From positions 13,538,508 through 13,602,507 of the forward strand of contig NC_089766.1 of assembly GCF_040412425.1 (NCBI RefSeq): a DNA stretch of 64,000 bases, in the 5' to 3' direction. This document shows, piece by piece, positions 57,431 to 64,000 of the stretch (position 1 is its first letter; each line of letters opens with the position of its first letter). The notes below the pieces were generated by a model. It saw only the letters and a list, made by a program, of their open reading frames with translations, ran no database searches and was not told the DNA's origin. This DNA comes from Macrobrachium rosenbergii. Its lineage: Eukaryota > Arthropoda > Malacostraca > Decapoda > Palaemonidae. A program made the translations under genes and the position numbers.

Positions 57431-57880
57431 GCCTCTCTTCTTTCTCCCCATCCTGGCTCTCTTCCCATGGGCAGAATGGAACGGATGTGCAACGTTACAA
57501 GCTGGATCTGGTGATTGAGGCAGGTAAGTAAAACTCTCCGTTCTATTTAAGTTCAGGTTAATAGAAGCAATTTGACAACATTCCTCTTGCAAGGGGAGGA
57601 AGGAGACCATGACTATGAGACAAACCCAATGCTTGTATTTGCCTTTATTATCATCCGTCAAATTCTTCTTCTCCTTCTGCATGAACTGATGTCTCCTCTT
57701 TCATGCAAAGGGACCCAGAAGTCTGACAACTGATCCTGCATTTCTTACAAACAACCCGATCTTTTGTCAGAGGCAGGTTTTCCCTTCCTCGCTCTCACAA
57801 CCAGGAAGGGAAGACAAGGTGGTGAACTCCAGTCAGTTCAGAGAGACTTTATCAGATTCCTGCCTCCAATCAGTGAGTCT
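57431..57880. other. DIRS-B 3' noncoding region
   Basis: Between the recombinase remnant and the circle-junction copy. No further ORF with recognisable content. It lacks the TTTTATGGTTG motif found after the recombinase in the other three DIRS copies. Confidence 0.5.
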
Positions 57881-57889
57881 CCGGAGTCG

Positions 57890-57955
57890 GAACAAATAAC
57901 AATTTTCAAAGTAAATTGTATTTTTTCTAACTATACAAACCTGTGTGTCCTTTAC
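57890..57955. repeat. DIRS-B internal complementary region
   Basis: The minus strand joins GGTTTGTATAGTTAGAAAAA and ACTTTGAAAATTGTTATT (right end) to TGTTCCGAC (left end). Confidence 0.8.
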
Positions 57956-58008
57956 ACTTTATGCCCACCTCATGCCACCCTCAATCTGATACCTGGGCCA
58001 GACTCAAG

Positions 58009-58238
58009 GCAAATTGGAATGTTTACATCCGGGCAGGCGGTACTCCGCCTCCCGGACAGTGGTTAACTGCCTAACCACCTTGTTTGAAGTTCAACGGCCG
58101 TTTCCAGCCTACGCCTGAAAATAATCCCTAATGTAAAAGTTAAGTATTATCTTAGTTTTACCAGACCACTGAGCTGAAAAGGACCTCGGGTTTGTATAGT
58201 TAGGAAAAATACAATTTACTTTAAAAATTGTTATTTTT
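58009..58238. repeat. DIRS-B right inverted terminal repeat
   Basis: Inverse of 31571-31731 (GCAAATTGGAATGTTTACAT, CCTAACCACCTTGTTTGAAG) plus about 60 extra bases near 58150-58190 absent from the left repeat. Confidence 0.85.
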
Positions 58239-59200
58239 GTACAGCTTTTGGATGCTGATTATGGCTTTACCTTCAATTTTTGTTGCACGATTAATTAACC
58301 TGTAATTAACCACAGAACTTCATCCAGCAAGCTAGGGGACCTAGTGGGAGAGCAGGTTTATGGGTGGGGTGTACCTCGGACAGGGTGATTTGCTTCCCAG
58401 CTTGTTACTAATCTACAATTTAGGGGACCCCTAGGGAAAGTGGGGTTATGGGTGGGGTAGACCACTGGGGGTGAGAAGGCGACCAAACTTTACTGTATAC
58501 GGCATTGCAGAGACGAAAAACCCTTACACAAACACAGCAGGAACAAGACGACAAATGTAGCCATTACAAAGACAAAAGCTTTACTACTGCTGCTATTTCG
58601 AATGCTGCCACGCATTCACGCTCTTATAGGGGAGCTTTTGGTACTTAGGCTGACTCTTTACTGAGGAAAAAGGTGGGGTTGGGGGCTAATGTTCGTTTCC
58701 GGTCCTTTGAAAGTTTCAATTTTGCAAAATGCACTTAGGGACATTTGACTCCCCAGGGGCTAGTACTGAACATGGCGAAATACATTTGAACCCCCAGGTG
58801 CCAGTACTAAACAAGGCAAAGGGGGTTTCAGGAGGAATTGAGAAGTTTCTCCCACCATTGGAGGGGGTGTGGGTGGTATTCATACGTGATCCTCACAGGT
58901 TAAACCACTGTCTTTCCACCTACTGCACCCGCTTGTTGGTGTTGGAACGATTCATAAGTATTTTGTTTCAGTACACCGTACGCTCCTCTGAACCTGTAGC
59001 TTACCTCCCTTTGGCCGTTACCTGCGAAAACTCTTACGTCAACTGCCGGGAAATTAACGTATATTGTTACAGCAATTATGAGATGTTAATTCAGCTGCGT
59101 CAAGATCACGGCCTTTAAAAAAAAAAAAAAGCAAATTTTAGCCCCCGGTGCGGTAGTGAGTGTAGGCCGGTCATTCGGCAAAAAGCATTCTGCACCCCCA
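58239..59200. other. Repeat-rich interval without genes
   Basis: Contains two related GGGGACC(T)..TGGGTGGGGT(A/G) stretches near 58330-58370 and 58420-58470, and a tandem ~45-base pair near 58735-58830 (CATTTGACTCCCCAGGGGC and CATTTGAACCCCCAGGTGC). The open frame 58729-59118 runs across these repeats and has no recognised domain. Confidence 0.45.
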
Positions 59201-59204
59201 GAAA

Positions 59205-59890
59205 TAGGCTTGGAGTCCCCAAGGTAAGTTTACCAGGGCTTGGTTTCTTAGTGTTTCATTCCCAGATTATTTTATGAGTTTGGAATTCCTGCGGACTGAT
59301 TGGTGCCTTGGAAATTGGTTTTCCCTATACTTTTAGGGCTGTGGATAAAGGAGATGATGTTTTGTTTTTTGCTGGCCTGTTATTCTTCCTACTGTGTTCC
59401 TACCTAAAATATTTCCTTTATTGACAGTATGTTTTGCATCTGAGCAGAACCCCCTCCTACCCCCACTGCCACTTCTCACCACCTGCATTTTGGGGGCACG
59501 TGAGCAGCTCTCTCCCTGCCTTCCCTCATGTTCCTCCCCTTCCCTCAGCCGCTCCCTGCAATGAATGGCTCCTTGGTAATGTACACTTCCGGAGTGCACT
59601 TCCACAATGTAAACATGTCTGCCTCGTTTGTGCGTGTTCTCCCCCACCAATAACCCCAAATTCCCACAGTCCCCCTTTACTGTTGGGTAGAGGTAGGGGG
59701 CAAATAACACCTGGCCGACAACAACAAATGCGTCTCCTTTATCAGCAGCCCTAAAAGTATAGGAAAAACCAACTTCCAAGGTAAAAACAGGCACGGAGCT
59801 ACTGCTTAGAAATCCCAAGTAAAGTTTTACCAAGTCATCCAGTGTGGTCGGGAAACCCAAAGGTGTAGCGGAAGGTGGTTGACAGCCAGT
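59205..59890. repeat. Imperfect fold-back element (~170-bp arms)
   Basis: Left arm about 59205-59370 and right arm about 59710-59890 are inverse copies; the best match is CTTGGAAATTGG(T/G)TTTTCC..ATACTTTTAGGGCTG..GATAAAGGAGA. A segment of the same arm (ACCTTGGAAACTGGGTTTTT, GTTTGTTGTCGGCC) also occurs inside the MITE at 22110-22170, so the two elements are related. The 200-codon minus-strand open frame 59333-59935 lies in this fold-back and is not taken as a gene. Confidence 0.6.
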
Positions 59891-60477
59891 TATGAAAATT
59901 GAAGGCAGAACCACTTCAAAAGGTAGGCAGGTCAAACTGTCAGAAAAGGCTAAAGAAAATAAGGCATTGGAATAGGGTCTAGCGAACTGTGACGTAGCCT
60001 ATTCTTGACAGACATAAAAGAAGGTTCAAAGATTGGCTCAAGACAAGAAGTAGGTTACTAGAGGATCTTTCCTAGATAGTGACCCCCAAGGGTTTTAACC
60101 TGGTATGCATCTACCTTTGCGGCATGCTAAAACAAGCCCATTTGGGAAGATTGTAAAAACGTAAAAGACTGTAAATATCATATAGCGACCGCAAAGAAAT
60201 ATTGGTCCTAGATAATGACCTCCAAACTTTGCTAAGAAAGATCGAAGGAACCAACAGGTAAGCAGAGAAAAGGGTTTATTGTTGAGTGATAAATGTCAAA
60301 AGTGGTTGCAAACGCCCCCAAAGACCCAAAGGAAGAATTGCTTGGAATTGATAATGGTGATGGAAAAGTTAGAAGGCCTGTGTTGGTTTTGAAGGCGATA
60401 CTGTGAGGAAATGAGAGGCAGAAGGTAGAGAAAAGAGTGATGGTAGTAATAACCAGAACCTCAGTGCAGTATAGGCT
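59891..60477. other. Unassigned interval upstream of the LINE
   Basis: No coding domain recognised. It may be the 5' region of the non-LTR element that follows. Confidence 0.35.
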
Positions 60478-60816
60478 ATGTGTAGAAATTTAGAAAGGAT
60501 AGGCTTCAGGAAAAAATGGGCAGCAAGTCAGGAGGATGAAAATGCTATGAAAAAGGAAAATCTTGAAAGTATGGTGTTTGATGGAGTAAAAAGCACAGAG
60601 AGAATTAACAGCGAAAAGAAATCAGTGAAAGAACTACAAACATTAAGAGAAGAATGTAGTTCATACAAAGAAAGATTAGAAGCAGTAATCAGAGAAATTG
60701 TGGATAGCAGGAGGTCACTGAGTTACCAATTGTGCATCTTACAAGACCTAAAAACCCTAAATCAAAACCTTTGGGGTGAAAGCAAAATCATGAAAAGACC
60801 AGTTAATCAGAAGTGA
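60478..60816 (+). pseudogene. Coiled-coil ORF, possible LINE ORF1 remnant
   Basis: A 112-codon open frame, Lys/Glu-rich with heptad-like spacing (KSVKELQTLREECSSYKERL, then EAVIREIVDSRRSLSYQLCI), consistent with a coiled coil. It has the same orientation as, and lies about 330 bases upstream of, the LINE endonuclease region, the usual place for ORF1. No RNA-binding or zinc-knuckle motif is visible, so the link rests on position and composition. Confidence 0.3.
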
Positions 60817-61146
60817 GCCCAGTTATAAATACACTTAACTCTGTTAAATAGGCCAAGCCTAGCCCTTAACCAAGACAGGATCAGCAGAGGGGAAAAGGAG
60901 TAAGGCAGATTTTTTATTTGCCCTAAAAGAAGTGCTGGCCCAATGTCGATAAGTTGCTCCCGGTGCTTTTTGCAATGAGAGGTCACGTTTATATATACCT
61001 ACCTTCAATAGAATTTTTGTAAATAGCCTATGTAAATACTGTTGTTGTTGATGGTATTGTTGGTTATTGTTCTGTTGATTTTTATGTTACTATTGGTATG
61101 AGTCTGTTTATTAGTTTTGCTACTGCTTTTGTTAATTGTAATTCTT

Positions 61147-61880
61147 TAGGGAGCCATTGAGCTGAACCCCGGGCCTGTTACTCATTACAGTAAGAAAAAT
61201 TACAAAATACATTACTCATGTATTTTAGGCTTAAGGTCAAATTTTCTTGATCTCCAGAGGTGTGCCTGTAACTATGATTTGATATTTTTTTGAGACTTGC
61301 AAGTAGTAACAAGTCAAAGGTTGAGTTTTTAATCCCAGGGTTTGATGGCCCTGATTTTATTTATCGTCAGAAAAATTTGAAGTGTAGTTGCCTTGAAGTT
61401 TTAAAATTTTCAGAAAGTTCTACAATGTGTATGCATTTGCTGTTTACCACAACCCAAATATTGACGATTCTGTCTCTTGGAAAGGATTAATGTGGCTCAG
61501 TTCTCGTAATTCAAGAGCTTCATTCGTAATTTGGGCAAAACACAGGAAGTGGCTAAATTCAAATTCCACAGATCAACATGGCTGGTCTGCTCTTGAGTTC
61601 TGTGTATCCTCTGATTTTTTTCTAGGTAATTGAGGAACCCATGCATATTTCTGGTAATAGATTAGACCTCATACTCATGGATGTTCCAGTCTTTAATTTT
61701 ATAGGCACTTCTGATCATTGCACCACTGAGATGGACATATTTGTCAGTCAGTATACAGTATTCCTAATGCCAACGTTGAAAAAAAAAGGTCTGGCTGAAA
61801 TCTAGAGCCAATTGGGATCACATAGAAGCTTGTCAGGCCCTTAATATTTCAGATGCTATTTTATATCCTGAACCCAAGAA
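61147..61880 (+). pseudogene. LINE endonuclease region with 2A-like motif
   Basis: After a Leu/Ile/Val-rich stretch and a TAG (61147-61149) the frame reads GAIELNPGP (61150-61176), close to the 2A consensus D(V/I)ExNPGP with Asp replaced by Ala. Endonuclease-like sequence follows in several frames: NFLDLQRCACNYDLIFF, ASSNKSKVEFLIPGFDGPDF, VYAFAVYHNPNIDDSVSWKG, NSTDQHGWSALEFCVSSD and GNRLDLILMDVPVFNF-type sequence. Order and spacing match the APE endonuclease of CR1/Jockey-type LINEs. At least six lesions. Confidence 0.65.
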
Positions 61881-61887
61881 AAAGGAA

Positions 61888-63760
61888 ATGCTGATGGCTG
61901 TTTTAAAAGGGTATGTCCGCAGAAAGGTCATCAAATTCAGGACAGATGACCAGCCATGGTTTGATGATATATGTAGGGGAGCTTACATGACAAACAGAAA
62001 ATTCAGCGCATGGAGACAAAATCATTCACATGAACATTACACTATTTTTGTTGAGTCATGCCGTGCTGCGAATAGGACGTACCATACAGCCAAGAGAAAT
62101 TACAATAATTCCTTGAAGAGGAAACTTGAAGGAATCACTCAGCCTCATCTGTGGTGGACCAAATTGGATCTGTCTTTGGGTCAGTCTCGCCTTCCATTCC
62201 ACCAATATTAATAGATGACGGTAGATTGGTTACTGGCCCCAGGAAAAAGGCTGAACTGCTTCATGGAGCTTTTGAAGCTAACCAATCAGCTGAGGATGTC
62301 CCTCTCCCTGATATGTGTCCTGAACCTGTTCTTACAAAATTTGGATTACACTGTAGGGATGTTAAGAAAATCTTGATAATCTTAATAGCTGGGGTTTCTT
62401 CCCTTATTTTTTTTTATAGTTTCTGGTGTGTTGCCTCCCAAGATTAGTAGATTCTATAGATTTTTATGCCGACGTAGTATCTTTGTGGATGAGTGCAAGC
62501 TTAGTAATACAGTGCTTGTTCCAAAGAATGGCATATCTGCAGACTGTGGTAACTACAGGCCAATTTCTAATCGTGTGCTCTCCAAAGTTGCTGAAAAACT
62601 TATTTTTAAGCCACACTATAAGTATGTGGAATCTAAAGGATTGTTAGCTGATAGTCAGTATGCATATAGAAAGCAGTTAGGTACCTGCAAAGCTCTTTTA
62701 GACTTGACATGCCATTTGCAAGAGAATCTTGATAAGGGTTTTGAGTGTAGAGTAATTCAAGAAGATTTTAGTGCTGCTTCTGATTCAGTAAATCATGAGG
62801 CACTTATTTATAAACTTAAGAATCTTGGAGTGGGTGGATAGGTTTTAGGATTACTTCAAGATTTCCTTACAGGTAGGTAGCAGCAAGTTGCCGTTGATGG
62901 GATCTTTAGTGAACCAAGACCTATTTTGTCCAGTTCCACAGGATAGTGTTCTTGGTCCACTATTATTTTTGGTGTGAGTGATATGGTTGTTGGCTTGGAA
63001 ATTGTTCAGTATGCCGATGATGCAACACCTGTGGGTGTAGTAAAGTCTCGACTTCTGAGAAATGAAGCTGCCCTCACCCTCAATCGGGACCTGGACTGGA
63101 TCAGTGAATGGGGTAGTTGGCGGGGTATGAGGCTGAACTTCAGTAAAACAAAAACACTATTGATTAGCAGATCTCATACATATTTTCCACCCCATCCTCC
63201 CCTTCAGGTGGATGGAACTCTGCTGAATGAGTCTGAAGTTTTAACTAGTATTCTAGTTGTAACTTTTGACTCACATCTTACTTTTGAGAAACTTATAATG
63301 AAAGTTTCAACAGTTAGGTATTGTTTATAAGGCCTCATATATTTATAACAGTGATAAAATCAATGCAATGTGTTTTAGGTCAATTATGCTTCCTTTACTG
63401 GAATACTGTTCTCTGGTGTGGTTGTCTGCTTCTGCTGGAGGTTTATCCCTTTCTAAATAGAGTGGTTCGTAATACAGTATTAGCAGTTATGACATGGACC
63501 ATCAACAGATGGTCTCTTGTTTGTCATTTTTTCATAAGTTGTATTTTAATAGAGATCTTTCTCATTCACAATTGATCCCTTGTCCCCTTTTCCTGCCGAG
63601 AGCAACCAGATTCGGTGAACAGCAGCACCAATATGCGGTAAATGTGCCTTGCTGTCAAGGCACATTTACTGAGGACCTTTATTCCTCACACTGTTGGACT
63701 GCAGAACAGTCTCCCTGAGGATGTCTCGTAATTGGAACTTCAAAAGTTTAAGCAAAGATG
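61888..63760 (+). pseudogene. LINE reverse transcriptase and C-terminal region
   Basis: Pre-RT linker DDQPWFDDICRGAYMTNRKF (61940-62000), then IDDGRLVTGPRKKAELLHGA. RT blocks: LVPKNGISADCGNYRPISNR (62519-62575), LLADSQYAYRKQLGTCKALL, then FSAASDSVNHEALIYKLKNL (62770-62827), SVLGPLLF near 62948 and the catalytic IVQYADDAT at 63004-63030, in which the DD pair is intact. Thumb and downstream: EWGSWRGMRLNFSKTKTLLI, FDSHLTFEK, and broken LLEYCS..W and cysteine-free end blocks to about 63760. One frame runs from 62428 to 62841 (137 codons). Stops and shifts elsewhere make the copy inactive. Confidence 0.8.
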
Positions 63761-63860
63761 CAATGCATTAGTACTACCCTAATGCCATTCTCCTTATTCT
63801 TCATTCTCCAAATAAGCAAAATATCTCAAAACAACAGTTATACTAAAAATCGAAAAGAAT

Positions 63861-64000
63861 TAAGTCAAATGGCAGGTAGTGGAGGAGACACCTCTGTCTC
63901 AGACTGCGGCCAAAAGGTAAAGTGAATGTGTACCAAATGGATGGCAGGGCTTCCTTCCATACTGTCAGTAGCCAACTACCAATAACCACCTTGTTTTTGG
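63861..64000. other. Right edge of window, unassigned
   Basis: Short non-repetitive sequence; no gene or repeat recognised. Confidence 0.4.

Larger units (their letters stand above)
31571..58238 (+). mobile_element. DIRS-B, outermost retrotransposon of a four-level nest
   Basis: The left terminal repeat (31571-31731) and the right (58009-58238) are inverse copies (AGGCGTAGGCTGGAAA, TTGAACTTCAAACAAGGTGG, CCGGGAGGCAGGGGTACCGC). The element carries gag-like, pol and recombinase segments. Its recombinase gene is split at a TA dinucleotide by a 19.4-kb Tigger insertion that itself contains hAT, DIRS-C and DIRS-D. Without the insertions DIRS-B would be about 7.3 kb. It is more GC-rich than the other three DIRS copies and lacks their GGTAAGT terminal motif, so it belongs to a different subfamily. 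Confidence 0.88.
61090..63860 (+). mobile_element. Non-LTR retrotransposon (CR1/Jockey-like), decayed
   Basis: Endonuclease and RT/thumb segments are read on the plus strand in order, with multiple shifts and stops. Features: a hydrophobic run and 2A-like ELNPGP motif (61110-61176), an APE-type endonuclease (to about 61880), RT blocks (62220-63100) and C-terminal region (to about 63760). No poly(A) tail or target duplication was established. The clade is inferred from motif spacing and style; I did not resolve CR1 from L2 or Jockey. Confidence 0.75.

Noticed and set aside
59333..59935. 200-codon minus-strand ORF
   Set aside because: Lies across an imperfect fold-back and its loop; no known domain. 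The open frame follows from paired arms with similar composition.

Overview
The window is eukaryotic, and I think it comes from a decapod crustacean. Three things point that way: four DIRS-type tyrosine-recombinase retrotransposons, a family known to be common in decapods; long TA, CT and CA microsatellites; and fragments of an interspersed repeat that I remember from decapod sequences. Host coding sequence is almost absent. The one confident host feature is the first coding exon of SEM1/DSS1 (26S proteasome and BRCA2-associated acidic protein) on the minus strand at 8924-9014, with a GT splice donor. The other exons are not visible here.

Layout. 1-4.2 kb: decayed Ty3/Gypsy retrotransposon (zinc knuckle, protease, RT, RNase H, integrase). 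6.0-6.9 kb: dead Tc1/mariner transposase, minus strand. 7.1-7.6 kb and 12.1-15.8 kb: two loci of an unnamed (TA)n-flanked fold-back repeat whose ~335-bp unit carries tRNA-like A and B boxes. The larger locus has five units in one orientation, then five in the other. 8.4-9.8 kb: SEM1 exon 1, a possible small Cys-rich terminal exon, and an inverted duplication around a (TA)n tract upstream of SEM1. 11.2-12.1 kb: 3' end of a Penelope-like element (GIY-YIG domain, tandem tail, degenerate hammerhead-like motif). 16-21.7 kb: mostly unassigned AT-rich DNA with microsatellites. 21.85-24.2 kb: Merlin DNA transposon with a MITE inside. 24.24-30.75 kb: DIRS-A, the best preserved element.

31.57-58.24 kb is a four-level nest. 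DIRS-B is interrupted at a TA inside its recombinase gene by a Tigger/pogo transposon (37015-56399). The Tigger transposase is split by a hAT element (39194-48862, 8-bp target duplication), and the hAT is split by DIRS-C (41359-47849). A fourth retroelement, DIRS-D (49624-56059), sits in the Tigger 3' region. Each boundary is supported by terminal repeats, target duplications, host-frame continuity or a second copy of the empty site. 58.2-60 kb holds fold-back and tandem repeats. 60.5-63.9 kb is a decayed non-LTR retrotransposon with a 2A-like motif before its endonuclease.

The DIRS elements share one architecture: Cys-rich gag-like ORF, RT (YLDDW)/RNase H/methyltransferase-like ORF, tyrosine recombinase, inverted terminal repeats, and an internal circle-junction copy. 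Nearly every frame carries single-base shifts. Many indels fall in homopolymers, so part of the apparent decay could be long-read assembly error. No intact DNA-transposon gene is present. No conventional tRNA, rRNA, CRISPR or prokaryotic features were found.
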